64,000 bases of DNA from Bradyrhizobium canariense. Lineage in GTDB: Bacteria > Pseudomonadota > Alphaproteobacteria > Rhizobiales > Xanthobacteraceae. The notes beneath the pieces were generated by a model. It was given only the letters and a program-made list of their open reading frames with translations. It was not told the origin of the DNA and ran no database searches. A program made the position numbers and the translations under genes. The stretch covers positions 6,661,001 to 6,725,000 of the forward strand of contig NZ_LT629750.1 in the NCBI RefSeq assembly GCF_900105125.1. Direction: 5' to 3'. Positions 1-9,081 of this stretch are shown one piece after another. How positions within the stretch are numbered: the stretch's first letter is position 1; every line of letters begins with the position of its first letter.

Positions 1-1
1 T

Positions 2-241
2 GCGGCGCTCTGTATTTTTGAGGACATTGGATATCTCATGGCTGCCGCGACCGCGGAAAGTCATCGCAAGCGCGGAGCCCAGCAGGCACTGATCGCGAAA
101 AGGGTCGAACGCGCGGAACGGTCCGGCTGTTCGATGCTGGTGTCCGAAACCCTGTATATGATCGAGCACTCCTACCGGAATCTGCAACGCGCCGGCTTTG
201 TCGAGGCGTATGAAAAAGAAATCTACGAATGGAACGCCTGA
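2..241 (+). CDS. GNAT-family acetyltransferase, C-terminal part
   Basis: The reading frame is open from the left edge of the window, so the start lies outside; 79 residues are visible. The stretch ESHRKRGAQQALIAKRV looks like the acetyl-CoA pyrophosphate-binding loop of GNAT enzymes (R-x-x-G-x-x-x/A followed by a helix), and the end YRNLQRAGFVEAYEKEIYEW matches the usual GNAT C-terminal pattern in which an N-x-x-x-x-x-GF motif precedes the last strand. The substrate cannot be told. An internal ATG at 38 is possible as a start but would cut off the N-terminal half of the fold. It ends 15 nt before the next gene, so the two may be co-transcribed. Confidence 0.7.
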   Translation, partial: AALCIFEDIGYLMAAATAESHRKRGAQQALIAKRVERAERSGCSMLVSETLYMIEHSYRNLQRAGFVEAYEKEIYEWNA

Positions 242-256
242 GAGCCGAGCGGCGCC

Positions 257-898
257 ATGCTTAGTTCGCGCCGCAACGCTGCGCTGGCCTGTGCGTTGAG
301 CGCGCTGGCCGGCTATGTCGATGGCATCGGCTTTCTGCATCTCGGCGGCCTGTTTGTTTCCTTCATGAGCGGCAACTCGACGCGGCTGGGCGTTACCCTG
401 GCCGAAGGTCATTGGCGCAGCGCAGCCGAAGCGGCCGGCCTGATCGCGCTGTTTGTGATCGGCGCGGGCGCCGGCAGCCTGATCGTGCTCGGCCGTGAGC
501 TCTACTGCCAGTGCTGGGTGCTGCTGACGGAAGCGTTGCTGCTCGCCGTTGCCGGGCTTTGTCACGCTTTCGGTTTGTCGGGTAGCGCGATAGCGGCGAT
601 CGTGCTGGCGATGGGGCTGGAAAACGCGGTGTTTCAGGCCGACGGCGGCGCGGGGCTCGGTCTCACTTACATCACGGGCGCGCTGGTCAAAACAGGTCAG
701 CTCGCAGCCGCGGCGCTGTGCGGCGGCCCGCGCTGGGCCTGGGTGCCGAACCTGCTGTTGTGGGCGGCGCTGGTGGCGGGTTCGGTGGTGGGCGCGCTCG
801 CCTATCGCTGGATCAGTCTTGCCGCGATCTGGTTCGCTGCGGCGATGGCGCTGGCCCTGAGCGGCATGGTTTTCGCAGCAGCGAACCGACAGGATTGA
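257..898 (+). CDS. DUF1275 (YoaK-like) membrane protein
   Basis: A 213-residue protein with about six hydrophobic segments and a family-typical N-terminus: GYVDGIGFLHLGG followed by FVSFMSGNSTRLG (residues about 19-47), which matches the DUF1275/YoaK signature of a first helix with a conserved D and a T/S-GN-x-T loop. It is expected in the inner membrane; the family has no established biochemical role. Length is normal for the family. It lies 15 nt after the acetyltransferase and 30 nt before aroE, in the same direction. Ribosome binding site is weak (GAGCGG a few bases before ATG). Confidence 0.75.
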   Translation: MLSSRRNAALACALSALAGYVDGIGFLHLGGLFVSFMSGNSTRLGVTLAEGHWRSAAEAAGLIALFVIGAGAGSLIVLGRELYCQCWVLLTEALLLAVAGLCHAFGLSGSAIAAIVLAMGLENAVFQADGGAGLGLTYITGALVKTGQLAAAALCGGPRWAWVPNLLLWAALVAGSVVGALAYRWISLAAIWFAAAMALALSGMVFAAANRQD

Positions 899-928
899 CA
901 GCGAGCGCGGCTTGGCCGATTTGAAAGA

Positions 929-1771
929 ATGACAATCGGGACCAAACTCCGCGGCGCATGTTTGATCGGATGGCCGGCGGCGCATTCGCGTTCGCCGTTG
1001 ATCCATCATTACTGGTTGAGGACGCTGGGTATCGAGGGCGGCTACAACATCGAAGCCATTCCGCCCGAAGGCTTTGCCGAATTCGTGCTGCGTCTGTCGA
1101 GCCACGGCTTTGTCGGCGCCAACGTCACCATTCCGCACAAGGAGCGCGCGCTGGCGCTGTCGACGCCGGATGCGCGCGCCCACGCGGTCGGCGCGGCCAA
1201 TACGCTGTGGTACGAGAATGGCGAGCTGCGCTCGACCAATACCGATATCGAAGGTTTCATCAATAATCTCGACGCCTGCGCGCGCGAATGGGACGCCGTC
1301 ACCGATGCGCTGGTGCTGGGCGCTGGTGGCTCGTCACGCGCCGTCGTGTTCGGCCTGATCGAGCGCGGCATCAAGCGCGTGCATCTGGTCAACCGCACCA
1401 TCGATCGCGCACGCGCGCTTGCGGATCAATTCGGCGCCAGCGTTCAACCCGCGGCGTGGGACGCCATTGGCGATCTGCTGCCGGGCATGGGGTTGCTCGT
1501 CAACACGACGTCGCTTGGGATGCACGGCCAGCCTGCGCTGGAGGTCGACGTGAGCCGGCTTCCTTCGCATGCCGTGGTTGCCGATCTCGTCTACGTGCCG
1601 CTGCATACGCCGTTGCTCTTGGCGGCGCGGGCACGCGGACTGCAGACCGCTGACGGGCTGGGCATGCTGCTGCATCAGGCGGTGCGCGGGTTTGAACTGT
1701 GGTTTGGACAGCGCCCGCAAGTCACGCCCGAGCTCCGTGCGCTGGTCGAGGCTGATCTCACGAAGGTTTGA
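929..1771 (+). CDS. aroE: shikimate dehydrogenase
   Basis: Reduces 3-dehydroshikimate to shikimate with NADPH, fourth step of the chorismate pathway, in the cytosol. The 280 residues match AroE in length. Visible motifs are the shikimate-binding SRSP (residues 20-23), NVTIPHK with the catalytic lysine K71, the NTDIEGF loop with catalytic D106, and the NADP-binding GAGGSSRAV (131-139) followed by VNRT (154-157), the usual 2'-phosphate recognition segment of AroE. It follows the DUF1275 gene closely. No neighbouring aro genes are in the window. Confidence 0.95.
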   Translation: MTIGTKLRGACLIGWPAAHSRSPLIHHYWLRTLGIEGGYNIEAIPPEGFAEFVLRLSSHGFVGANVTIPHKERALALSTPDARAHAVGAANTLWYENGELRSTNTDIEGFINNLDACAREWDAVTDALVLGAGGSSRAVVFGLIERGIKRVHLVNRTIDRARALADQFGASVQPAAWDAIGDLLPGMGLLVNTTSLGMHGQPALEVDVSRLPSHAVVADLVYVPLHTPLLLAARARGLQTADGLGMLLHQAVRGFELWFGQRPQVTPELRALVEADLTKV

Positions 1772-1833
1772 CACCGGAATAGAGTGGAAGCTACGGGGTC
1801 TGCTGCTAAGTGAAGCACCCCGGAGACCCAATC

Positions 1834-2454
1834 ATGCCCCGTCATACGTTCACGCGCCCCCTCATCGCCATTGCGATGGTCGCAGCTTCATCGATCTATG
1901 CGCTCGCCCAGCAGCCGCCGACGCCGTCGCGGGTCCGCGGCACCATCGAGGCCGTTGACGGCGATCAACTGACTGTCAAGTCGCGCAGCGGCGACGATGT
2001 GAAGCTGCACATGACCAGCGACATGCTGGTGGTCGGAATCACCAAAATATCGCTGTCGGACATCAAAGTGGGGTCCTTCATTGGCGCCACCACGGTGCCG
2101 GGGCCGGACGGCAAGCAAAACGCGCTCGAAGTGCACGTGTTTCCGGAAAACATGCGCGGCACCGGAGAAGGATCGCGGCCATACGATCTGCGCCCCAACA
2201 GCACCATGACCAATGCGACGGTGGCCGAGTCCGTTGTGAGCAATGACGGCAACTCGCTGATCATCAGATACAAGGACGGCGAGAAGAAGGTCGAGGTCTC
2301 GCCCGATACGCCGGTCGTGACTTACGTGCCCGCCGACAAGTCCGACCTGAAGGCAGGCGCCAAGGTGATCGCCTTCATGAAAAAGCTGCCGGACGGTTCG
2401 TTTGAGACCAACCGCGTCAGCGTCGGCCGCGACGGGCTGACCCCGCCGATGTAA
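1834..2454 (+). CDS. secreted hypothetical protein, paralogue of the next gene
   Basis: Start chosen at the ATG at 1834 because CGGAGAC lies 5-10 nt upstream; a GTG at 1810 is in frame but has no such site. The 206-residue product begins with a Sec signal peptide (about residues 1-25, cleavage after a YALA motif). The mature part has an RVRGTIEAVDGDQLTVKS segment that resembles the small beta-domain of DUF5666-like proteins, then RPNSTMTNATVAE and a C-terminus GRDGLTPPM. The same three blocks occur in the gene just downstream, so the pair is a tandem duplication. Function unknown; periplasmic location is inferred from the signal peptide. Confidence 0.75.
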   Translation: MPRHTFTRPLIAIAMVAASSIYALAQQPPTPSRVRGTIEAVDGDQLTVKSRSGDDVKLHMTSDMLVVGITKISLSDIKVGSFIGATTVPGPDGKQNALEVHVFPENMRGTGEGSRPYDLRPNSTMTNATVAESVVSNDGNSLIIRYKDGEKKVEVSPDTPVVTYVPADKSDLKAGAKVIAFMKKLPDGSFETNRVSVGRDGLTPPM

Positions 2455-2520
2455 CAATGGCCGGCGCCGGACGTATATCGCTACGAGGCCGGGAATAGCT
2501 GCTCGTTCGCGGGGTTCCCG

Positions 2521-3201
2521 ATGCATCCTCTGGTGAAATCATCCTCGAAGGGAAACGGCGTGTCGAAAATTCATTCGTTGTTACCGCACGGTCTCGCAGT
2601 TGCGTTGACCGGCATTGTGTTGTTTGGAGTGTCGCCTGTGCCAATGGCATCGGCGCAGCAGCCGCCGGCGATCCGCATCCGCGGCGCGATCGAGGGCGTT
2701 GACGGGTCGCTCCTGACGATCAAGTCGCGCGAGGGCACGGACGTAAAGGTCCGTGTGACCGACAATGTGGTGGTGATCGGCATCGCCAAATCCACGCTGT
2801 CCGATATCAAGACGAACTCTTACATCGGCGTATCGGCGATGCCGCAGCCGGACGGCACCCAGAAGGCGCTCGCCGTTCATATTTTCCCTGAAGCCCAACG
2901 CGGCGCGGCTGAAGGCTTCCGGGCCTGGGATCTGCGTCCCAACAGCACCATGACCAACGCGACCGTCGCCGAGACGGTTGCCGGCACCGATGGCCAGAAC
3001 ATTCTGGTCAAGTACAAGGACGGTGAAAAGAAAGTCGTGGTGCCGCCGGAGACGCCGATTGTCTCCTTCATTTCGGGCGACAAGAGCGAACTGAAGCCGG
3101 GCGCCAAGATCATCATCTTCGGCGCAACCAAGAAGGACGACGGCACGCTGGAAGCCAACCGCGTCGGCGTCGGCATCGACGGCATCACGCCGCCGATGTG
3201 A
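2521..3201 (+). CDS. secreted hypothetical protein, tandem paralogue
   Basis: A 226-residue protein if begun at the ATG at 2521; a GTG at 2560 preceded by GAAGGGAAA would give a shorter leader and is about equally likely. A hydrophobic signal segment ends at MASAQQ. The mature protein repeats the blocks of the upstream gene: RIRGAIEGVDGSLLTIKS, RPNSTMTNATVAE and the C-terminus GIDGITPPM, with several PDG and KYKDGEKKV segments conserved between them. It is probably a periplasmic protein of the same DUF5666-like type. The two genes are 66 nt apart and point the same way. No function is assigned. Confidence 0.75.
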   Translation: MHPLVKSSSKGNGVSKIHSLLPHGLAVALTGIVLFGVSPVPMASAQQPPAIRIRGAIEGVDGSLLTIKSREGTDVKVRVTDNVVVIGIAKSTLSDIKTNSYIGVSAMPQPDGTQKALAVHIFPEAQRGAAEGFRAWDLRPNSTMTNATVAETVAGTDGQNILVKYKDGEKKVVVPPETPIVSFISGDKSELKPGAKIIIFGATKKDDGTLEANRVGVGIDGITPPM

Positions 3202-3208
3202 CCACTTT

Positions 3209-3305
3209 GTCATTCCGGGGCGCGCGAAGCGCGAACCCGGAATCTCGAGAATCCCGGTGCGCAATTGCGCATCGGGGTCTGGTTGTTCGGACCGTCCGGG
3301 AATGA
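3209..3305. repeat. intergenic repeat, family B, copy 1
   Basis: Begins GTCATTCCGGGGCGCGCGAA and ends CCGGGAATGAT, so its ends are inverted repeats. It contains ACCCGGAATCTCGAGA and GCGCAATTGCGCATCGGGG. A second copy in the opposite orientation lies at 43899-44000. Such mobile palindromic units are common in Bradyrhizobium-type genomes. Here it sits between two convergent genes. Confidence 0.75.
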
Positions 3306-3320
3306 TGTTCCCGTCGGCCC

Positions 3321-4457
3321 TTAAATCGCCAGCACGTGGTCGTCGATTTCGGCGATGGTGTTGACGCCGCACAATCCCATCGTCGTGGTGAGTTCTTTCG
3401 CGATCGTCTCGATCGCCTTGGCGACGCCGGCCTGGCCGGCGGCCCCAAGCCCGTAGGCATAGGCGCGGCCGATCATGCAGGACTTGGCGCCAAGCGCGAG
3501 CGCCCGCATCACATCCTGGCCCGAGCGGATGCCGCCGTCGAACAGGATTTCCATCTTCGAGCCCACGGCATCGACGATTTCAGGCAGAACCTCGATCGAT
3601 GACGGCGCGCCGTCGAGCTGCCGGCCGCCATGGTTGGAGACCACCAGCGCCTGAGCGCCGCTCTTGGCGGCTTCCTCGGCATCCTCAACGTCGAGAATGC
3701 CCTTGAGCACGAGCTTGCCCGGCCAGATGCTGCGGATCCATTCGACATCCTTCCAGTTCAGCGAGGTGTCGAACTGCGAATTGATCCAGGTCGAGAGAGC
3801 GGTGATGTCTTCCGTGCCCTTCAGATGGCCGACGAGATTGCCGAAGGTGCGGCGCTTGCCGCGCAACACGCCGGATACCCAGGCCGGCTTGCTGGCGAAA
3901 TCGAACAGTTTCGAAAGCGACCATTCCGGCGGCACCGTCATGCCGTTCTTGATATCCTGGTGACGCTGACCGATCACCTGAAGATCGACCGTCAGCACCA
4001 GCGCGCTGCATTTCGCTGCGATCGCGCGCTCGATCAGGGATTTGATGAAGCCGCGGTCCTTCATCACGTAGAGCTGGAACCAGAACGGCTTGTCGACCGC
4101 GGCTGCGATGTCTTCGATCGAACAGATCGACATCGTGCTTTGTGTGAACGGAATGCCGGCGGCCTGCGCGGCGCGGCAGGCATAAATCTCGCCGTCGCCA
4201 TGCTGCATGCCCAACAATCCGACCGGCGCCAGGATCAGAGGCAGCGCGGCGGCTTCTCCAAGAATCGTGGTCGAGAGATCGCGCTTGGAGACGTCGACGA
4301 GGACGCGCTGGCGAAACTTGATCTGCTGAAGATCGTCGTGGTTGGCGCGCAGCGTGTCCTCGGAATAGGAGCCGCGATCCGCATAATCAAAAAACGCCTT
4401 CGGAACCTTGCGCTTGTGAAGCTGACGCAGGTCCTCGATGCAGGTGATGTGTTTCAT
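3321..4457 (-). CDS. lldD: FMN-dependent alpha-hydroxy-acid dehydrogenase (L-lactate dehydrogenase type)
   Basis: Oxidises an L-2-hydroxy acid, most likely L-lactate to pyruvate, with FMN; LldD enzymes feed electrons to quinone at the inner membrane. Start at the ATG at 4457, preceded by GGAAAC, gives 378 residues, the family length; an upstream in-frame start at 4481 is less likely. The FMN and substrate motif SNHGGRQLDG carries catalytic H276 and R279, a KGI lysine sits at 252, and the phosphate-binding LFDGGIRSG lies at about 305-313. The N-terminal FDYADRGSYSEDT is typical. Exact substrate is inferred; glycolate or mandelate oxidase relatives share these motifs. Confidence 0.88.
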   Translation of the reverse strand: MKHITCIEDLRQLHKRKVPKAFFDYADRGSYSEDTLRANHDDLQQIKFRQRVLVDVSKRDLSTTILGEAAALPLILAPVGLLGMQHGDGEIYACRAAQAAGIPFTQSTMSICSIEDIAAAVDKPFWFQLYVMKDRGFIKSLIERAIAAKCSALVLTVDLQVIGQRHQDIKNGMTVPPEWSLSKLFDFASKPAWVSGVLRGKRRTFGNLVGHLKGTEDITALSTWINSQFDTSLNWKDVEWIRSIWPGKLVLKGILDVEDAEEAAKSGAQALVVSNHGGRQLDGAPSSIEVLPEIVDAVGSKMEILFDGGIRSGQDVMRALALGAKSCMIGRAYAYGLGAAGQAGVAKAIETIAKELTTTMGLCGVNTIAEIDDHVLAI

Positions 4458-4505
4458 GGAAGTTTCCGGCCCTTCTTGCATTTACCGCTTTGAGGTTTCA
4501 TCTAG

Positions 4506-4736
<231 letters not shown>

Positions 4737-4952
4737 CGCGCGGGCCGTTTTGCGGTCGGCTCCGGGCATAATATGAGATTAAACAATAGGTTAGTCGCTT
4801 ATTGCCGGTTTACCTGCCGGTAATGATTCATCATATTTTTTGAAGCCATGTTAGGGACAAAGGCATTATAACCCGGTTCACGCCATGGTAGTGGGCATTT
4901 GAGGCCTCGTGCTGGACGGCTTGAGAATCCTTGAAGGGCCGCTGGGGGACAC

Positions 4953-6302
4953 ATGAACCGCAAATATTTCGGTACCGATGGGATTCGGGGCCGCGCCAAC
5001 GGGCTGATCACGCCGGAGCTCGCGCTCAAGGTCGGACAGGCGGCTGGATTGGTGTTTCAGCGCGGCGAGCATCGTCATCGCGTGGTCATCGGCAAGGATA
5101 CGCGGCTGTCCGGCTACATGATCGAATACGCGATGGTGGCCGGCTTCACCTCGGTCGGCATGGACGTGCTGCTGCTCGGCCCGATGCCGACGCCGGCGGT
5201 AGCGATGCTGACCAAGTCGATGCGCGCCGATCTCGGGGTGATGATATCAGCCTCGCATAATCTGTTCGAGGACAACGGCATCAAGCTGTTCGGGCCGCAA
5301 GGCTTCAAACTGTCCGATGATGTCGAAAAGCAGATCGAACAATTGCTGGACGAATCTCTCGACAAGCGCCTCGCGCAAAGCGCCAGCCTCGGGCGCGCCC
5401 GCCGCATCGACGGCGTGCACGATCGCTATATCGAATTCGCCAAGCGCACGCTGCCGCGCGATCTCAGCCTCGAGGGCCTGCGCGTGGTGGTCGATTGCGC
5501 CAATGGCGCGGCCTACAAGGTGGTGCCGGAAGCGCTGTGGGAGCTCGGCGCCGACGTCATTTCCATCGGCGTCGAACCGGACGGATTCAACATCAACAAG
5601 GAATGCGGATCCACCTCGCCGGAAGCGCTGAGCCGCAAGGTGCGCGAAATGCGCGCCGATATCGGCATCGCGCTCGATGGCGACGCCGATCGGGTCATCC
5701 TGGTCGACGAGCGCGGACATCTGGTCGATGGCGATCAATTGCTTGCGGTGATCGCGCAGAGCTGGAAGGAAGACGGTCGCCTTGCCAAGCCCGGCATCGT
5801 CGCGACCGTGATGTCGAATCTCGGACTCGAGCGTTTCCTCGAAGGTCACGGCATCGAGCTCGTTCGCACGCCGGTCGGCGACCGCTATGTGCTCGAGCAC
5901 ATGCTGAGCCGCGGCTACAATCTCGGCGGCGAACCATCGGGCCACATTATCCTGTCCGACTATGCGACAACAGGCGATGGCTTTGTCGCCGCACTGCAGG
6001 TGCTCGCGGTGGTGCAAAAGCTCCGCCGCCCGGTGTCGGAAGTCTGTCACCGGTTCGATCCGTTGCCGCAGATCCTGAAGAATGTGCGCTATCGCAGCGG
6101 CAAGCCGCTCGACGACGCCGAAGTCAAATCGGCGATCGTCGCCGGAGAGAAACGGCTCAATGGCCACGGCCGGTTGCTGGTCCGCTCATCCGGAACCGAG
6201 CCGGTGATCCGCGTGATGGGCGAGGGCGATGATCGCATCCTGGTCGAGGAAGTGGTCGACCATATCGTCTCGGCGCTCGGCGAAGCCGCGGCGGCGGCCT
6301 GA
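4953..6302 (+). CDS. glmM: phosphoglucosamine mutase
   Basis: Interconverts glucosamine-6-phosphate and glucosamine-1-phosphate on the way to UDP-GlcNAc for peptidoglycan and LPS. The 449 residues fit GlmM. The N-terminal [10 protein letters not shown] is the family start; the active-site phosphoserine is S101 in ISASHN (98-103); the Mg-binding loop is DGDADR (242-247); the substrate-phosphate loop [12 protein letters not shown] lies near residues 412-423. The GlmM type rather than phosphomannomutase is supported by SASHN and the FGTDGIRG start. No ftsH or folP gene, frequent neighbours elsewhere, is present. Confidence 0.95.
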   Translation: MNRKYFGTDGIRGRANGLITPELALKVGQAAGLVFQRGEHRHRVVIGKDTRLSGYMIEYAMVAGFTSVGMDVLLLGPMPTPAVAMLTKSMRADLGVMISASHNLFEDNGIKLFGPQGFKLSDDVEKQIEQLLDESLDKRLAQSASLGRARRIDGVHDRYIEFAKRTLPRDLSLEGLRVVVDCANGAAYKVVPEALWELGADVISIGVEPDGFNINKECGSTSPEALSRKVREMRADIGIALDGDADRVILVDERGHLVDGDQLLAVIAQSWKEDGRLAKPGIVATVMSNLGLERFLEGHGIELVRTPVGDRYVLEHMLSRGYNLGGEPSGHIILSDYATTGDGFVAALQVLAVVQKLRRPVSEVCHRFDPLPQILKNVRYRSGKPLDDAEVKSAIVAGEKRLNGHGRLLVRSSGTEPVIRVMGEGDDRILVEEVVDHIVSALGEAAAAA

Positions 6303-6467
6303 GCGCGATTGGTTCAAGGGGACACGTGATCTCTTCGCCGTACCGCTCACACGTTGGCGGATCGTGTGCCCAATCGCATCGCAGCCATTAGCGAATGAAG
6401 CTGGTCGGTCCGGCGCCGGCAGCGTAGGAAATGCGCATCGCGCCGCGAATCCCCCGGGAATTATCCG

Positions 6468-7727
6468 TTGAACAAGCCTGTCGTCGTCTCCGAAGAAGCG
6501 CTGGTCGAGCCAGTGATCGTGCCGGATGTGACGCCCGATGCGCTGGCCAAAGCGGCCGCCATGGGGCCGGCCTATATTGTGCTGACGGGAATCAGCTTTT
6601 CGCATTTCCTCAACGACACGATGCAGTCGCTGATCGCGTCGATCTATCCGATCCTGAAGGATAGCTACGCGCTGGACTTCGCGCAGATCGGCATGATCAC
6701 GCTGGCGTTCCAGTTTACGGCGTCGCTGCTGCAGCCATTGGTCGGGCACTTCACCGACAAGAAGGCGCAGCCGTTCTCGCTCGCTATCGGCATGGGTTTT
6801 ACGTTCTTCGGCCTGCTGCTGCTCAGCGCGGCGCACCAATACGTCGTCATCCTCGTCGCGGCCGCGCTGGTGGGACTGGGCTCAGCCGTGTTCCATCCGG
6901 AATCGGCGCGGATCGCCCGGCTTGCTTCGGGCGGACGTTACGGCTTTGCGCAATCGGTGTTTCAGCTTGGTGGCAGTTTCGGAACGTCGATGGGACCGGT
7001 ACTGGCGGCGCTGATCGTGGTGCCGTTCGGCCAGCCGAGCATCGCCTGGTTTTCCTCGATCGCATTTCTCGCGATCGTCATCCTGTGGCGGATCGGACGG
7101 TGGTACAAGCCGCAGATCGCGGCCAAGAAGTTTACGCCGTCCGCACCGCATCCGGATGCGCCGAGCTCGCGGCGTGTGACGACCGCGCTTGCCGTGCTGG
7201 TCGCGCTTCTGTTCTCGAAGCAGCTCTATGTATCGAGCCTGTCGAGCTACTACATCTTCTATCTGATCGACAAATTCGGCGTATCGACCCAGGCTGCGCA
7301 GCTTTATCTTTTCATTTTTCTTGCTGCGAATGCGGTGGGTGCGTTCTTCGGCGGACCGCTGGGTGATCGGTTCGGCCGCAAATATGTGATCTGGTTTTCA
7401 ATCCTCGGCGCGCTGCCGTTTACGCTGGCGCTGCCCCATGTCGGCCTGTTCGCGGGCGCGGTACTGACGGTGTTCATCGGCTTGATCATCTCGTCGGCGA
7501 CGTCGTCGATCATCGTGTTCGCGCAGGAACTGATGCCGCACCGGTTCGGGATGATCTCCGGCATGTTCTTCGGCGTTGCATTCGGCATCGGCGGTCTCGG
7601 TGCCGCGGTGCTTGGCCGCGTCGCCGATCACACCGGCATCGCATTCGTCTATCAGGTCTGCGCGTTTCTGCCGGCGCTCGGTCTGCTCGCCGTGTTCCTG
7701 CCGAAGATGCCGAAAACCGCGCATTAG
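6468..7727 (+). CDS. MFS exporter, fosmidomycin-resistance (Fsr) type
   Basis: A 419-residue major facilitator with 12 predicted membrane segments. The start is a TTG at 6468 after CCGGGAA; an ATG at 6558 is also possible, but the longer form keeps a soluble N-terminal tail of about 35 residues. The first membrane helix region ISFSHFLNDTMQSLIASIYPIL and HFTDKKAQPF are typical of the Fsr subfamily, which has the FSHFxND motif. GDRFGRKY (around residue 302) is the MFS loop motif of the second half. Likely exports small drugs or metabolites by proton antiport; the substrate is not determinable. Confidence 0.85.
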   Translation: MNKPVVVSEEALVEPVIVPDVTPDALAKAAAMGPAYIVLTGISFSHFLNDTMQSLIASIYPILKDSYALDFAQIGMITLAFQFTASLLQPLVGHFTDKKAQPFSLAIGMGFTFFGLLLLSAAHQYVVILVAAALVGLGSAVFHPESARIARLASGGRYGFAQSVFQLGGSFGTSMGPVLAALIVVPFGQPSIAWFSSIAFLAIVILWRIGRWYKPQIAAKKFTPSAPHPDAPSSRRVTTALAVLVALLFSKQLYVSSLSSYYIFYLIDKFGVSTQAAQLYLFIFLAANAVGAFFGGPLGDRFGRKYVIWFSILGALPFTLALPHVGLFAGAVLTVFIGLIISSATSSIIVFAQELMPHRFGMISGMFFGVAFGIGGLGAAVLGRVADHTGIAFVYQVCAFLPALGLLAVFLPKMPKTAH

Positions 7728-7911
7728 AATCCGCCCGGGTTCGATCTAATAAACCGGCGGCGCGATGCGAGCGCGTCCAGACTCCATCAATACATTGTTA
7801 GTGATTGGGTAGTGGTTGGTTAGTGATTGCGATGAGAGTTCACCATCTTATCCAACGCCATTTCCGTCATCGCAAAAAATCCTCAGACATTATCAACCTT
7901 AAAAATTAGGG

Positions 7912-7926
7912 TTAAGCGGCGCTTAA
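7912..7926 (+). promoter_or_regulatory. candidate CtrA box upstream of omp gene
   Basis: TTAA-GCGGCGC-TTAA matches the CtrA consensus half-site spacing TTAA-N7-TTAA exactly, 82 nt upstream of the porin ATG at 8008. The sequence is also almost palindromic, so another regulator is possible. Just upstream, TTAGTGATTG occurs twice (about 7798 and 7820). Confidence 0.4.
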
Positions 7927-8007
7927 GCATTTAATGCCATCGTCCGTCCGTGAGTTTTTGAAGTGGGGCCTCCTTTGTCTGCCCCACCGGACAAAAGGAC
8001 GAGTCCT

Positions 8008-8856
8008 ATGCGTAGCGTTAAGTTTATTGTCGCCGCAGGAGCGGCATCGCTGTTGTCGTCAGTGGCTTTTGCCGCCGACATGCCTTCCATCATGCCGGCA
8101 CCGGCGTATGCGCCGCCGCCGGTCGAGGATTTCGGCGGCTGGTATCTGCGCGGCGATATCGGCATGACCAATCAGCAACTCAAGTCGCTGGGCAATCCGG
8201 GCGATCCCAATGCTTCTCTCTTCACGTCTACTGGCATGGGCTTCGACAGCGCGGCGCTGTACGACCTCGGCGTCGGTTATCAATTTAACAATTGGTTCAG
8301 GGCAGATGTCATCGGCCAATGGCGCGGGCGCTCCAACTTTCATGGCTCGCAGTCTGTTCCGGTGGGCGTATTTGGTCCAACCTTTACCGAAGCAAACAAC
8401 TATTCCGGCAGTAAGTCGGAAGCCGTCATCCTAGCCAACGCCTATGTCGATCTCGGCACCTGGTGGTGCGTGACGCCATATATCGGCGCCGGCATTGGCG
8501 GATCTTATAATCGGGTCAGCGGTTTCCAAGACAATGGTGTGATCTACAACGGTGGCGTACTCAACAACAGCGTCACCTATGCAGGTGATGCCGGCAAATG
8601 GAACTTCGCCTGGGCGCTGCACGCCGGTCTAGCCTATCGGGTTACTCAGAACGTAACGCTCGAACTCGGCTATAGCTACATGAACCTTGGCGATGCCGTC
8701 ACCGGTCCCACGAATTCGTTCGATGGCGTGACGGTCGTGAACGGCAGCCCGTTCGTCATGAAGAGTATCACCTCAAACGATGTGAAGCTCGGCGTGCGCT
8801 GGAATCTCGACAGCCCGCCGGTTTATGCGCCGCCGCCACTGGTCACCAAGGGCTGA
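8008..8856 (+). CDS. outer-membrane beta-barrel protein (Omp25/RopB-like)
   Basis: Start at the ATG at 8008, after AAAAGGACGAG; the 282-residue product begins with a clear signal peptide ending SVAFA-AD. The mature N-terminus GGWYLRGDIG and repeated alternating strands such as YDLGVGYQFNNWFRADV and TLELGYSYMNLGD are those of OmpA-like 8-strand barrels of Rhizobiales. The final strand DVKLGVRWNL is followed by an unusual 14-residue tail, PPVYAPPPLVTKG, which resembles the YAPPPVEDF stretch near the mature N-terminus, so the barrel does not end in the usual terminal aromatic. Outer membrane location is inferred. A strong terminator follows. Confidence 0.85.
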   Translation: MRSVKFIVAAGAASLLSSVAFAADMPSIMPAPAYAPPPVEDFGGWYLRGDIGMTNQQLKSLGNPGDPNASLFTSTGMGFDSAALYDLGVGYQFNNWFRADVIGQWRGRSNFHGSQSVPVGVFGPTFTEANNYSGSKSEAVILANAYVDLGTWWCVTPYIGAGIGGSYNRVSGFQDNGVIYNGGVLNNSVTYAGDAGKWNFAWALHAGLAYRVTQNVTLELGYSYMNLGDAVTGPTNSFDGVTVVNGSPFVMKSITSNDVKLGVRWNLDSPPVYAPPPLVTKG

Positions 8857-8883
8857 GCGACCTCTCACCACTTAATATTAGTT

Positions 8884-8910
8884 AACGGCGCGGGATCCTC
8901 CCGCGCCGTT
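8884..8910 (+). terminator. Rho-independent terminator after omp
   Basis: A 12-bp perfect stem, AACGGCGCGGGA (8884-8895) with TCCCGCGCCGTT (8899-8910) and a 3-nt loop, continues into TTGCTTTTG. It begins 28 nt after the stop codon. Confidence 0.85.
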
Positions 8911-9081
8911 TTGCTTTTGTGTGAAGCAGAACAGATCGCGCCGACCAAAGACACGTGATGACAAAAACCGATTCAGTTTTTGAAAGATCGTGCCGATCAG
9001 AACCCTTCGACAACGATTGATTAAGGTTAACAGGCGATGATCAGCATCAAGTCTCAGAGTGTTCGATTGGGAGTTGTTGCG

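Noticed and set aside
9001..9036. TTAAGGTTAAC before the second omp gene as a CtrA box
   Set aside because: The two TTAA are only 2 nt apart, so not the CtrA spacing.
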